DNA of 64,000 nt from Benzoatithermus flavus (GTDB lineage: Bacteria; Pseudomonadota; Alphaproteobacteria; Geminicoccales; Geminicoccaceae), in the NCBI RefSeq assembly GCF_037908215.1, contig NZ_JBBLZC010000023.1, forward strand, positions 1-64,000. The letters run 5' to 3'. The notes beneath the pieces are model-generated. The model had not been told where the DNA came from. It did no database searches and saw only the letters and a list, made by a program, of their open reading frames with translations. The position numbers and the translations under genes are program-made. Shown here in pieces: positions 49,949-58,907 of this stretch. Each line of letters begins with the position of its first letter. Position 1 is the first letter of the stretch.

Positions 49949-50713
49949 TTACTCCATGAGCTCGCGCAGGACGGCGAGGCTCGGCCGGTGCGTCATATCC
50001 AGATGCACTGGCGTGACCGAGACGTAGCGCGCCGCGACGGCGGCGAGGTCGGTGTCCGCGCGGTGCTCGGTCTCCTCGCGGAGCGCGCCGATCCAGAAAT
50101 AAGGCTCGCCGCGCGGATCGATCCGCTCGATCAGGGTATCGCCGATCTTCCTTTTGCCCTGCGTGGTCACGCGGATGCCTGCGACCTCTTCGGCAGGACA
50201 ATCGGGAAAGTTGACGTTGATCAGCACGTCCTCGGGCCACTTCGCGGCGAGCAGGCGCTCGATGACGCGCGGCGCATGGTGCTCGGCGGTCGCCCATCTG
50301 ATGTGCCGCCGGCTCTCGCAGACCTGGCTGAGGGCGACCGCCGGCACCTTGAACAGGATCGCCTCCATGGCGGCCGCGACCGTGCCGGAATAGGTGACGT
50401 CCTCGCCGAGATTGGCACCGTGATTGATGCCGGAGAGAACGAGATCGACGGGCGGGCCCTCGACGATGCGCTGCAGCGCCAACAGCACGCAGTCCGTGGG
50501 CGTGCCGTCGACCGCGAAGTGCCGCTCGCCTACGCGGCGCACCCGCAAGGGGCGCGAGAGGGTCAAGGAGTGGGCGGCACCGCTCTGGTTGGTCTCGGGG
50601 GCGACCACCCACACGTCGTCGCTGAGCGCCCGCGCGATCCGCTCGAGCGTCCTGATGCCCTGCGCGTTGATGCCGTCGTCGTTGCTGACGAGGATCCGGA
50701 GCGGCCGGCTCAT
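49949..50713 (-). CDS. surE: SurE, 5'/3'-nucleotidase
   Basis: 254 residues. The metal-binding start ILVSNDDGINAQGI, then APETNQSGAAHSLT, VDGTPTDCV and VLSGINHGANLG are all SurE signatures. It dephosphorylates nucleoside monophosphates and short polyphosphates and is linked to stationary-phase survival. The ATG overlaps the serS stop by 4 bases. Confidence 0.95.
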   Translation of the reverse strand: MSRPLRILVSNDDGINAQGIRTLERIARALSDDVWVVAPETNQSGAAHSLTLSRPLRVRRVGERHFAVDGTPTDCVLLALQRIVEGPPVDLVLSGINHGANLGEDVTYSGTVAAAMEAILFKVPAVALSQVCESRRHIRWATAEHHAPRVIERLLAAKWPEDVLINVNFPDCPAEEVAGIRVTTQGKRKIGDTLIERIDPRGEPYFWIGALREETEHRADTDLAAVAARYVSVTPVHLDMTHRPSLAVLRELME

Positions 50714-51987
50714 GCGCCGCGCTCCCCGGGAGTCAGGCGCTCGCGTCCATGAAGATAGGGCCGCAGCGCCTCGGGCACGGTGACACTGCCGTCCTCCTCC
50801 TGGTAGTTCTCGAGGATGGCGATCAGCGTGCGGCCGACGGCGAGGCCGGAACCGTTCAGCGTGTGGACGAAGCGGGTGCGCTTCTCGTCCTTGGCGCGGC
50901 AGCGGGCGTTCATGCGCCGCGCCTGGAACTCGCCGCAGTTCGAGCAGGACGAGATTTCGCGATACACCCCCTGCCCCGGCAGCCAGACCTCGAGATCGTA
51001 GGTCTTGCGCGAGCCGAAGCCGGTGTCGCCCGCACAGAGCAGCACGATCCGGTAGGGCAGGCCCAGGCGCTTCAGGACCTCCTCGGCGCACTCCACCATG
51101 CGCTCGTGCTCGGCCTCGGACTCCTCGGGCGTGGTGATGCTGACCAGCTCGACCTTGGTGAACTGGTGCTGGCGGATCATGCCTTTCGTGTCCTTGCCGG
51201 CGGCACCGGCCTCGGAGCGGAAGCAGGGCGTGCAGGCGGTGAGGCGCAAGGGGAGCCGCGCCTCGTCCAGGATCTCGCCCGCCACGAGATTGGTGAGCGG
51301 CACCTCGGCTGTGGGGATCAGCCAGTGGCCGGTCGTGGTGCGGAACAGGTCCTCGCCGAACTTCGGGAGCTGCCCGGTGCCGAACAGGGCCTCGTCGCGG
51401 ACGAGAAAAGGCACGGCCACCTCGGTGTAGCCGTGCTCGCGCGTCTGCAGGTCCAGCATGAACTGGGCGATGGCGCGCTCCAGGGCTGCGAGCTGGCCCC
51501 AGAGGGCGACGAAGCGCGCGCCGGAGAGCCTGGCCGCGCGCGGGAAGTCCATGCCGAGGCGCCCTCCCAGCTCGTCGTGCGGCAGCGGGGTGAAGGCGAA
51601 GCTGCGGGGCTCGCCCCAGCGGCGCACCTCGACATTGTCCCGCTCGTCGCGCCCGTCCGGGACGTCGTCGGCGAGGATGTTGGGGAAGGTCGAAAGCAGC
51701 GCGTCGAGCCGTGCTTGCAGCTCGCGCAGCGTCTCCTCACCCTGCTTGACCCGCTCCTTGAGCGCCGCCATCTCGGCCAGTGTCTCGGGCGAGGGCTTGC
51801 CCTTCTGCAAGCCGATCTCGCGCGAGAGGCGGTTGCGCGTGGCCTGGTCCTCCTGGAGTCGGGTCTCGAGCGCGCGGCGCTCGGCATCGAGTGCCAGCAG
51901 CTCGGCCGCCGCCGGCGGCTGGCCGCGGCGGGCCAGCGCCCGATCGAACGCGTCCGGATTGTCACGCAGCCACTTGAGATCGATCAC
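50710..51987 (-). CDS. serS: Seryl-tRNA synthetase
   Basis: 425 residues from GTG 51987, chosen because SerS proteins start close to this DLKWLRDNPDAFDRAL motif; an ATG at 52017 would add 10 residues. An N-terminal coiled coil (about 25-105) binds the tRNA arm. Class II motifs are present in TACTPCFRSEAGAAGKDTKG (motif 2) and NGSGLAVGRTLIAILENYQ (motif 3). It charges tRNA-Ser and enters the selenocysteine route if present. Confidence 0.95.
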   Translation of the reverse strand: MIDLKWLRDNPDAFDRALARRGQPPAAAELLALDAERRALETRLQEDQATRNRLSREIGLQKGKPSPETLAEMAALKERVKQGEETLRELQARLDALLSTFPNILADDVPDGRDERDNVEVRRWGEPRSFAFTPLPHDELGGRLGMDFPRAARLSGARFVALWGQLAALERAIAQFMLDLQTREHGYTEVAVPFLVRDEALFGTGQLPKFGEDLFRTTTGHWLIPTAEVPLTNLVAGEILDEARLPLRLTACTPCFRSEAGAAGKDTKGMIRQHQFTKVELVSITTPEESEAEHERMVECAEEVLKRLGLPYRIVLLCAGDTGFGSRKTYDLEVWLPGQGVYREISSCSNCGEFQARRMNARCRAKDEKRTRFVHTLNGSGLAVGRTLIAILENYQEEDGSVTVPEALRPYLHGRERLTPGERGA

Positions 51988-52057
51988 GAGCTTGGTCCCG
52001 TGGGGTGAGAGCCCCACGGACGATGCCGTGCCATGGGGCCGACATGAGCGATTCCTT

Positions 52058-52891
52058 TCAGCCGGCCGGCCGGATGTCGCGGCTCTCGCTCTCGGCCGCC
52101 TGCTCGGCCGCCTCCTTGGCGGCCCGCCGCTTCTCGATCCGGCGCACGAGGAAGATCGAGATCTCGTAGAGCGCGAGGAGCGGGAGCGCCAGGCTGCACT
52201 GGCTGATCACGTCGGGCGGGGTCAGGATGGCCGCGGCGACGAAGTTCAGCACGATGGCGTAGCGCCGCCCCCTTGCGAGCTGATCGGCGGAGACGATGCC
52301 GACACGGCCGAGGAGCGTCAGTGCCACCGGGAGCTGGAAGGCGATGCCGAAGGCGAAGATCAGCTTCATCACGAGGTCGAGATACTCGCCGACCCGCGCC
52401 TCGAGCTGGATCGGGATCTCCGCCGGTCCCCCGGCAGGAGTCTCGAAGCTCAAGAAGAACTTCCAGGCCATCGGGAAGATGAAATAGTAGACGAAGGCGC
52501 CGCCGATGAAGAACAGGATCGGTGTCGCGATCAGGAACGGCAGGAACGCCTCCTTCTCGTGCCGGTAGAGGCCCGGAGCGATGAACAGCCAGAGCTGGAT
52601 CGCGACGAACGGGAAGGTGATGAAAGCACCGGCGAAGAACGCGACCTTGACGTAGGTGAAGAAGGCCTCGGTCAGGCCGGTATAGATCATCCGCCGGTCG
52701 TGGTAGCCCATGCTCTCGTAGATCTTGGCGAGCGGACGGACCAGGAAGCCGTAGATGTCCTCGGCGAAGAAATAGCAGACGAGGAAGCCCAGGAGCACCG
52801 CGGCTGCCGAGTACATCAGCCGGTTCCTGAGCTCGATCAGATGCTCGAGCAGCGGCATCTCGCGCTCGTCGATGTCCTTGATGAGCGGCAT
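52058..52891 (-). CDS. tatC: Sec-independent translocase TatC
   Basis: 277 residues, six membrane helices. MPLLEHLIELRNRLMYS at the start and the central FLPFLIATPILFFIGGAFVYY are diagnostic. It is the receptor for twin-arginine signals in the inner membrane. Its ATG overlaps the tatB stop by one base (TGATG). A charged, Ala/Glu-rich tail follows helix 6. Several Tat substrates are encoded in this window. Confidence 0.96.
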   Translation of the reverse strand: MPLIKDIDEREMPLLEHLIELRNRLMYSAAAVLLGFLVCYFFAEDIYGFLVRPLAKIYESMGYHDRRMIYTGLTEAFFTYVKVAFFAGAFITFPFVAIQLWLFIAPGLYRHEKEAFLPFLIATPILFFIGGAFVYYFIFPMAWKFFLSFETPAGGPAEIPIQLEARVGEYLDLVMKLIFAFGIAFQLPVALTLLGRVGIVSADQLARGRRYAIVLNFVAAAILTPPDVISQCSLALPLLALYEISIFLVRRIEKRRAAKEAAEQAAESESRDIRPAG

Positions 52892-53373
52892 CAGCGCTTC
52901 TCGCCGGCAGGAACGGTGGAGGGGGTAGGCTCGCTGGACGGCGCCGGCGGCACCGGGGCCGCAGGCGCGTGCGGCGCCGCAGGTTCCGCGAGCGCTGGAG
53001 GCGGCGGGTTCGGCACCGCCTCGGGCGTGGCCGGGTTGGCGAGGCTGGCCTCGGGCGGCGCGGCCGGTTTGCCGTCGAGATCGATCGGGGCGGCGAGGCT
53101 CTTGCGCAGCTCGCCCTCGGGATCGATGGTCTTCTCGATCTCGTGCCGCACGTCGGTACGGCTCAGCTTCTCCATCTCGGCCTTGAGGTCCTGCAGCTCG
53201 GCCTCGCGCGCCATGTCGTCGAGCGAGCGTTGGAACTCGTGCGCCATGCTGCGGGCCTTGGCGGTCCATCTGCCGATCTGCCGGGCCACGCGCGGCAGGT
53301 CCTTGGGTCCGATGACGATCAGAGCGACCATCAGGATGAGGGCCATCTCCGACCAGCCGATGTCTAGGAACAT
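52891..53373 (-). CDS. tatB: Sec-independent translocase TatB
   Basis: 160 residues. N-terminal helix FLDIGWSEMALILMVALIVIGP and LPRVARQIGRW are TatB signatures; an amphipathic helix and a long Pro/Ala tail follow. The start is the ATG at 53373; an earlier ATG at 53388 adds five residues. Confidence 0.92.
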   Translation of the reverse strand: MFLDIGWSEMALILMVALIVIGPKDLPRVARQIGRWTAKARSMAHEFQRSLDDMAREAELQDLKAEMEKLSRTDVRHEIEKTIDPEGELRKSLAAPIDLDGKPAAPPEASLANPATPEAVPNPPPPALAEPAAPHAPAAPVPPAPSSEPTPSTVPAGEKR

Positions 53374-53404
53374 CGACCCATGCTCCAAATCTGGCTGCGG
53401 CGGG

Positions 53405-53635
53405 TCAGCCCTTGACGGCCGGCCCGTCGTTCTTGGCCACAGGCTCGGTGGCCGCTCTCTGCTCCAGGGCCGGCGCCTTCGATGCCGCCGCGTTCCCGTC
53501 CTCGTCCTTCATGCCCGCCTTGAAGTTCCGAACGCCCTTGGCGAGGTCGCCCATGACGGTGGGCAGCTTGCCAGCGCCGAAGATGATCAGGACGATCAGG
53601 AGGATGAGAACCACCTGCCAGAAGCCGACGCTCAT
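53405..53635 (-). CDS. tatA: Sec-independent translocase TatA
   Basis: 76 residues. One membrane helix (FWQVVLILLIVLIIFGAGKL), then the amphipathic helix GDLAKGVRNFKAGMK and a short polar tail. It oligomerises to form the Tat pore. The start is the ATG at 53635; tatB follows 31 bases later. Confidence 0.94.
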   Translation of the reverse strand: MSVGFWQVVLILLIVLIIFGAGKLPTVMGDLAKGVRNFKAGMKDEDGNAAASKAPALEQRAATEPVAKNDGPAVKG

Positions 53636-53738
53636 CAGCAGCTCCTTCGCGGATAGGGGGCGGCCGTCGATCTTGGACCAGCCGTGGCGCTGGGCAAGCT
53701 TGTGGCGCAAAAAATCCACAAGGGCAACGCCGCCGGTC

Positions 53739-54848
53739 TCAGTCGGCCGCCGGGTAGACGAAGAGGTGGCGCGGATCGAGGACGATCTCCACCTCCTCGC
53801 CGACCGCGGCCTCGATCTGGCCCGCCTGGCGCACCTTGACGCTGCTGCCGTCCGGCAGGCGCAGGCGCAAGAGGTGCACCGGGCCCAGATCACGGCGGGT
53901 CAGAACCTGGGCGCGCAGGCCCGAGCCCAGGCCCACGGCCTGGACGCGGAGCGCCTCCGGGCGGACGATCGCTTCGACGGCCGAGCCTTCGGGAAGCCCG
54001 TCACCGGGAGCGATGCCCACCGGAGTCACGACCCTGCCGTCCACCACGTGGCCGCGGAAGCGGTTTACCGGGCCAAAGAAGCCCGCGACGAACGGGTTGG
54101 CCGGCTTGGTGTAGAGCTCCGACGGCGTCCCGCTCTGGACGATCCGGCCGAGCTGCATGGCGTGGATGCGATCCCCCACCCGGATCGCCTCCTCGGCGTC
54201 GTGGGTGACGAGGAGGGTGGGTGTGCCGGCCTCGCGCAGGAGTGACAGGGTCTCGTCGCGCACCTGGGCGCGGAGCGAGGTGTCGAGCGCCGAGAACGCC
54301 TCGTCGAGCAGCATGAGCTCCGGCTCCGGCGCCAGCGCCCGGGCCAGCGCCACGCGCTGCTGCTCGCCCCCCGAGAGCGTGTGCGGGTAGGCCCTGGCGT
54401 AAGGGATCATGTTGACCGCGGCCAGGAGCTCCATGACCCGCGCCTCGCGCCGGCGCCGGTCCATGCCGGCAAGCCCGAACGCCACGTTCTCGGCCACGCG
54501 CAGATGGGGAAAGAGGGCGAAGTCCTGGAACATCAGGCCCACCCGGCGGCGCTCGGGCGGCAGCGACCGGCCGGGCTCGGCGAGGATGCGGCCGTTCAGC
54601 GCAATGCGGCCGGTCTGCAGCGGCTCGAGACCCGCGATCAGGCGCAGGGTCGTGGTCTTGCCGCAGCCCGAGGGGCCGACGAGGCAGTGGACCTCGCCCG
54701 GGCCGATCGCGAGCGCCACGTGGTCGACCACGCGCCGGTCGCCGAAGCTGTGCGACAGGTTCTCGACCTGAAGGCCTCCGGCGGCCTCGCGGATGGGGAC
54801 GGCGGCGCTCAAGCTGTTCCCGGAATGCTGGATCCGATGCGGGCGCAC
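53739..54848 (-). CDS. Orphan ABC transporter ATPase, FbpC-like
   Basis: Up to 369 residues (GTG 54848; TTG 54812 behind GGGAA is an alternative). Walker A GPSGCGKTT, Q-loop LMFQDFALFPHL, signature LSGGEQQRVALARAL, Walker B LMLLDEAFSALD, H-loop VTHDAEEA, then a C-terminal TOBE domain. This is the iron(III)/sulfate/polyamine importer type. No permease or binding protein adjoins it, and it separates scpB from tatABC, which are often neighbours. Confidence 0.87.
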   Translation of the reverse strand: MRPHRIQHSGNSLSAAVPIREAAGGLQVENLSHSFGDRRVVDHVALAIGPGEVHCLVGPSGCGKTTTLRLIAGLEPLQTGRIALNGRILAEPGRSLPPERRRVGLMFQDFALFPHLRVAENVAFGLAGMDRRRREARVMELLAAVNMIPYARAYPHTLSGGEQQRVALARALAPEPELMLLDEAFSALDTSLRAQVRDETLSLLREAGTPTLLVTHDAEEAIRVGDRIHAMQLGRIVQSGTPSELYTKPANPFVAGFFGPVNRFRGHVVDGRVVTPVGIAPGDGLPEGSAVEAIVRPEALRVQAVGLGSGLRAQVLTRRDLGPVHLLRLRLPDGSSVKVRQAGQIEAAVGEEVEIVLDPRHLFVYPAAD

Positions 54849-54851
54849 TTT

Positions 54852-55397
54852 CTAGCCGCCGCGCGCCGGATTGAAAAGAGAGGCGCCTTCGAGTTCGTCG
54901 AGCCGCGGCAGGTCGTCGAGGGAGGCGAGCGCGAAATGGTCGAGGAAGGCCTGTGTGGTGACCCAGGTGACGGGCCGGCCCGGTGCCTCGCGGCGGCCCT
55001 TGGGCGTCACCCAGCCGGCCTCGACCAGGATGTCGAGCGTCCCCTGCCCCACCGCCACGCCGCGCAGCGCCTCGATCTCGGCCCTGGTCACGGGCTGGTG
55101 ATAAGCGATGATCGCGAGTGTTTCGAGAGCGGCGCGGCTGAGTTTCTTGGGTTGCACCCGGCTGCGCTTCAGATACGGCGCCACCTCGGGGGCGGTGCGG
55201 AACGCCCAGGCCCGCTCCTGCCGCTCGAGCCGGACGCCGCGCGCCGCATAGTCGCGCTGCAGCTCGTCGAGCAGATCGGCGACGTGGACCTCGCCGCCGA
55301 GATGGTCCTGAAGCTCGGCCTCGCCCAAAGGCTCCTCGGCCGCGAACAGAAGGGCTTCCAGAATCTGCTTGGGCGAAGGCTGGTCCATCGGGAACAT
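54852..55397 (-). CDS. scpB: Segregation and condensation protein ScpB
   Basis: 181 residues, two winged-helix domains. ILEALLFAAEEPLGEAEL at the start and LSRAALETLAIIAYHQPVTR in the middle are family signatures. With ScpA it forms the kleisin part of SMC condensin. It begins 15 bases after scpA. A second ATG lies three codons in. Confidence 0.94.
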   Translation of the reverse strand: MFPMDQPSPKQILEALLFAAEEPLGEAELQDHLGGEVHVADLLDELQRDYAARGVRLERQERAWAFRTAPEVAPYLKRSRVQPKKLSRAALETLAIIAYHQPVTRAEIEALRGVAVGQGTLDILVEAGWVTPKGRREAPGRPVTWVTTQAFLDHFALASLDDLPRLDELEGASLFNPARGG

Positions 55398-55412
55398 CTC
55401 GAAGATCGCGGC

Positions 55413-56156
55413 TCAGGACGACCGGCGGCGGATCATGATCGGGCCGAAGGGAGCGGTCTGCTGCAGCTCGATCTGCCCCTGCTTCGCGAGCTCGAGGCTC
55501 GCGATCAGGCCGGAGGCGATGGCCGAGCGGCGCAGCAAGGGCTCGCCCAGATCCTCGGGCAGGAAGGTCCTGAGCTCGCGCCAGTCGTGGCCGGTGAGGA
55601 GCTGCGAGAGCCGCTGCAACGCCGCCTCGACCGAGACCAGGCGACGGGCCGGCATGGTCATGCGCAAAGGCTTGCCGCGCCGCATCACCTGGCCATAGGC
55701 CACGAACAGCTCGCCCAGGCCCGCCCGCCACAGCGGGGTGACGGTGACCTCGACCGGCTCGGGCAGGCCGCGCGCGAAGCGGGCGACGCCGAGCTGCGGG
55801 CGCGCCTGCAGCATCTCGGCCGCGAGCCGGAGCGCTTCCAGCCGGCGCAGCCGGTCGGTGAGATCCTCGGCCGCCGCCTCGGCGTCCTCCATCTCGCGCT
55901 CGGCCGGTGGCAGGAGAAGCTGCGACTTGAGATAGGCGAGCCAGGCCGCCATCACGAGATACTCGGCCGCGATCTGGAGCTGTCGCGCCTGCACGCGCCG
56001 GAGATAGGCCAGGAACTGCTCGGCAAGCGCCAGGATCGAGATCCTCGCGAGATCGACCTTCTGCGCCCGAGCGAGTTCGAGCAGGAGATCGAGCGGACCC
56101 TCGAACCCGTCGAGGTCGACGACGAAGGTACTCGGATCCGCAGCCGGGTCGCTCAC
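55413..56156 (-). CDS. scpA: Segregation and condensation protein ScpA
   Basis: 247 residues from GTG 56156, overlapping the upstream stop as GTGA. The N-terminus FEGPLDLLLELARAQKVDLA is the hallmark of the ScpA kleisin, followed by AEYLVMAAWLAYLKSQLLLP. It bridges SMC heads and binds ScpB in chromosome organisation. Confidence 0.93.
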   Translation of the reverse strand: MSDPAADPSTFVVDLDGFEGPLDLLLELARAQKVDLARISILALAEQFLAYLRRVQARQLQIAAEYLVMAAWLAYLKSQLLLPPAEREMEDAEAAAEDLTDRLRRLEALRLAAEMLQARPQLGVARFARGLPEPVEVTVTPLWRAGLGELFVAYGQVMRRGKPLRMTMPARRLVSVEAALQRLSQLLTGHDWRELRTFLPEDLGEPLLRRSAIASGLIASLELAKQGQIELQQTAPFGPIMIRRRSS

Positions 56157-56848
56157 GAGCCCCAGCCCGTGATCAGAAGGACGGCGCTGTCCACGACCTG
56201 CACGAAGGGCAGGAGAACGGCAGCCAGCGGGTTGAAGTCGTAGCCGAGCTGACGCGCGATCATGGGCACCAGGAAGGCGGCGGCGATGACGATCAGAAGG
56301 CCGTACCGCTCGAGCTCGGCGAAGCGCCAGGCGAGCGACCGCGGCAGGAGGCCGGTGAGCACGCGCCCGCCGTCCAGAGGCGGGATCGGCAGCATGTTGA
56401 AGCAGGCGAGCACGACGTTGGCGGTGATGACGTTCTTGAGGTTTTCCCACAGCCAGAGCGTGAAACGGTTCGCGTGCACCTGCCCCAGGGGCTGCAGGAG
56501 CAGGCCCGCCGCGATCGCGAGCAGGAGGTTGATGCCGGGACCGGCGAGCGCCACCCAGATCATGTCGCGCTTGGGATGGCGCAGACGATGGAAGGCGACG
56601 GGCACGGGCTTGGCCCAGCCGAAGAGAAACGGCGCCCCCAGGAGGAGCAGGATGCCCGGCAGCACGAGGGTGCCGAACGGATCGACGTGACGGATCGGGT
56701 TGAAGCTCACGCGCCCGAGACGGCGGGCGGTGTCGTCGCCGAGCCTGTCGGCCATCCAGCCGTGCGCCGCCTCGTGCAGCGTGATCGCCGTGACGATCGG
56801 CAGGAACCAGACGGAGAGGGCCTGCCCGAGCTGGGCGAGATCGTTCAT
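56153..56848 (-). CDS. Site-2 protease family metalloprotease (M50)
   Basis: 231 residues, about six membrane helices. Zinc motif HEAAH near residue 25 and the second site NMLPIPPLDGGR near residue 145 define an intramembrane M50 protease without a PDZ domain (YwhC/FtsH-less minimal type). Substrate unknown. It lies between nagZ and scpA with 4-base overlaps on both sides. Confidence 0.9.
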   Translation of the reverse strand: MNDLAQLGQALSVWFLPIVTAITLHEAAHGWMADRLGDDTARRLGRVSFNPIRHVDPFGTLVLPGILLLLGAPFLFGWAKPVPVAFHRLRHPKRDMIWVALAGPGINLLLAIAAGLLLQPLGQVHANRFTLWLWENLKNVITANVVLACFNMLPIPPLDGGRVLTGLLPRSLAWRFAELERYGLLIVIAAAFLVPMIARQLGYDFNPLAAVLLPFVQVVDSAVLLITGWGS

Positions 56849-57882
56849 GCGACGGGTCCGGCGAGAAGGGAAAGGAGCCGGGCTTCCGCCGCCTCGGCGT
56901 CGAAAGGCTCAACCGGCGTCGCGGCGAGCGCCGTCATGATGCCGTCGAGCCGTGCTTGCAGCGATGGTGCGAGCGGGGGCACGGCCTGGAGTACCGCCCG
57001 TGTGTCCTCGAGCCGGCCCGGACAGTAGAGGGCGAGGTCGCAGCCCGCTTCCAGCGCCGCCAGCGCGCGCGCCGCGGGCTCGCCCGAGAGGGCCTGCATG
57101 GCGAGGTCGTCGCTCAGAAGGATGCCCTGGATGCCGAGCTCGCCGCGGACGATCTCGGCGATGAGCCTGCGCGAGGTCGTGGCCGGATGCTCGGGGTCGA
57201 GCGCGGTGAAGACGAGGTGCGCGGTCATGGCGAAGGGGGCATGGCGCAGCGCCCGGAAAGGAACGAAATCGGCCTCGCGCAGCACCGCCCCGGCTTCGTG
57301 CACGACCGGCAGCGCGAAATGGCTGTCGACCCTGGCCCGTCCGTGGCCGGGCACGTGCTTGACGACGGGCGCCACACCGCCCGCGGTGAGCCCGGTCGCG
57401 AACGCGGCGGCGAGCTCGGCGACGAGCGCCGGGTCGCTGCCGAACGAGCGGTCGCCGATGGCCTCGGTCATGCCGGGTGTCGCGACGTCGAGCACGGGCG
57501 CGCAGTCGACGTCGATGCCGACCTCGCGCAGATCGTGCGCGATCAGCCGGCCGAGCAGGCGGGCGGCCTCGCAGCCGGCCGCCCGATCGGCCAGAGCCAG
57601 CCGGCCGATGGCACCCGCCGACGGCAGGGCGCGCCAGTGCGGCGGGCGCAGACGCATGACCCGTCCGCCCTCCTGGTCGATCAGGATCGGGAGGCGGCGC
57701 GCACCGGCGAGCGCGCGCAGCTCGTCGGTGAGCGCTTTGAGCTGGGCGCGGTCGGCACAGTTGCGCTGGAACAGGATGACGCCCGCGGGCGGCAGAGCCT
57801 GCAGGAGCTCGCGCTCGGCGCAGCTCAGGCTGGTGCCCGCGATGCCGATGACGGCAGCGCGGGGCGCGAAGGCGGCGCTCAT
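56845..57882 (-). CDS. nagZ: Beta-N-acetylhexosaminidase NagZ
   Basis: 345 residues, glycoside hydrolase family 3. ILIDQEGGRVMRLRPP and the catalytic loop VVKHVPGHGRARVDSH with its His-Asp dyad, then LLSDDLAMQAL carrying the nucleophile Asp. It removes GlcNAc from anhydro-muropeptides in cytoplasmic cell-wall recycling, feeding AmpR-type signalling in some species. It starts 7 bases after the SPOR gene. Confidence 0.93.
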   Translation of the reverse strand: MSAAFAPRAAVIGIAGTSLSCAERELLQALPPAGVILFQRNCADRAQLKALTDELRALAGARRLPILIDQEGGRVMRLRPPHWRALPSAGAIGRLALADRAAGCEAARLLGRLIAHDLREVGIDVDCAPVLDVATPGMTEAIGDRSFGSDPALVAELAAAFATGLTAGGVAPVVKHVPGHGRARVDSHFALPVVHEAGAVLREADFVPFRALRHAPFAMTAHLVFTALDPEHPATTSRRLIAEIVRGELGIQGILLSDDLAMQALSGEPAARALAALEAGCDLALYCPGRLEDTRAVLQAVPPLAPSLQARLDGIMTALAATPVEPFDAEAAEARLLSLLAGPVA

Positions 57883-57889
57883 GCGGATC

Positions 57890-58855
57890 TCACTGCGGCA
57901 TCGGCCCGATGATGAAGCACTGGCCGCCGCTCTCGCGGATGCCGCTGCAGGCGTTGGCCGCCGCCTCGCGCGAGGTGAACGGACCGGCCTGCAGGCGGAA
58001 GAGCGGGCCCGTCGAGGTCTCGACCCGCTCGACCCTGGGGCTGAGATTGGCCAGCACCCTGGGATAGCGCTGCTTGAGCTGCGCCCAGGCCTGGGTGAGC
58101 CCGGCCTCGCTGCGCACGGCGGTGAGCTGCAGCCGGTAGAGCTCCCCGCCGGCCCGCGCCGGCGGGACGACCGGCTGCGGCCGGATCGAGGCCGGGGCCG
58201 CGGGCTCGATCCGGGCCTGGCGCTGCGGCACTGCGGCTTCTGGCTGCGGGGCCGGGCGCGGCGGAGCGGCGACGCTCGCCGGTGGACGCAGCGGAGCGGT
58301 GGCCGGCTCGCGGGCGGCGATCTGTGCCGGGGGCGCCGGCTTGGGCTGCGGCACGGGCTTCTCCGCCGTGGTGACCGGCGGCTCGGCCGGAGCAGCCACC
58401 ATGGCTTCCGGCGGTGCCGCGGGCGGGGATGCCGGGGCGTCCGGCTGCGCGGGCGCAGGCGCGGCGGCAGCCGCCGCGGAGGGCGTCTTCGCGTCGTCGG
58501 TGGCCGGTGCCGCGTCGTCTTCGGGCAGCGTCGCCTCGAGCGCCATGGGTGTTTCGGGCGGTAGCAGGCGCTCGACCCGCGGCGGCTCGGCCTTCGGCCG
58601 CAGCACGCTGACGATGCTCGAGCTCACGTTCGCGACCTCGAGGCCGCCGCGCTCGGCGGGCGCCCGGCGGTAGGGACCGGCTTCGGCACGGATCAGCGGC
58701 GGCTCGCCGCTCGTGCCGCCCATGCCATTGAACCAGGCATAGCCGACGACGCCGCCGAACACGGTGAACACGAGGGCACCCAGCACCAAGGTGAGCCAGC
58801 CGCGAGTCTGGCGAGGCTCCTGGTAGGGCTCCATGACGCCCTTGGCATCCAGCAC
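57890..58855 (-). CDS. SPOR-domain membrane protein
   Basis: 321 residues from GTG 58855 (ATG 58834 also possible). One membrane helix (WLTLVLGALVFTVFGGVVGYAWF), a long Pro/Ala/Glu-rich periplasmic linker, and a C-terminal SPOR domain (YRLQLTAVRSEAGLTQAW ... RLQAGPFTSREAA) that binds denuded septal peptidoglycan. Likely a cell-division factor. The position between argS and nagZ is conserved in alphaproteobacteria. Confidence 0.88.
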   Translation of the reverse strand: MLDAKGVMEPYQEPRQTRGWLTLVLGALVFTVFGGVVGYAWFNGMGGTSGEPPLIRAEAGPYRRAPAERGGLEVANVSSSIVSVLRPKAEPPRVERLLPPETPMALEATLPEDDAAPATDDAKTPSAAAAAAPAPAQPDAPASPPAAPPEAMVAAPAEPPVTTAEKPVPQPKPAPPAQIAAREPATAPLRPPASVAAPPRPAPQPEAAVPQRQARIEPAAPASIRPQPVVPPARAGGELYRLQLTAVRSEAGLTQAWAQLKQRYPRVLANLSPRVERVETSTGPLFRLQAGPFTSREAAANACSGIRESGGQCFIIGPMPQ

Positions 58856-58907
58856 CAGCGTACACTCCGGATTGGCGCAGGCTCGGCGAGGCCGCCGGCC
58901 GTCACGC

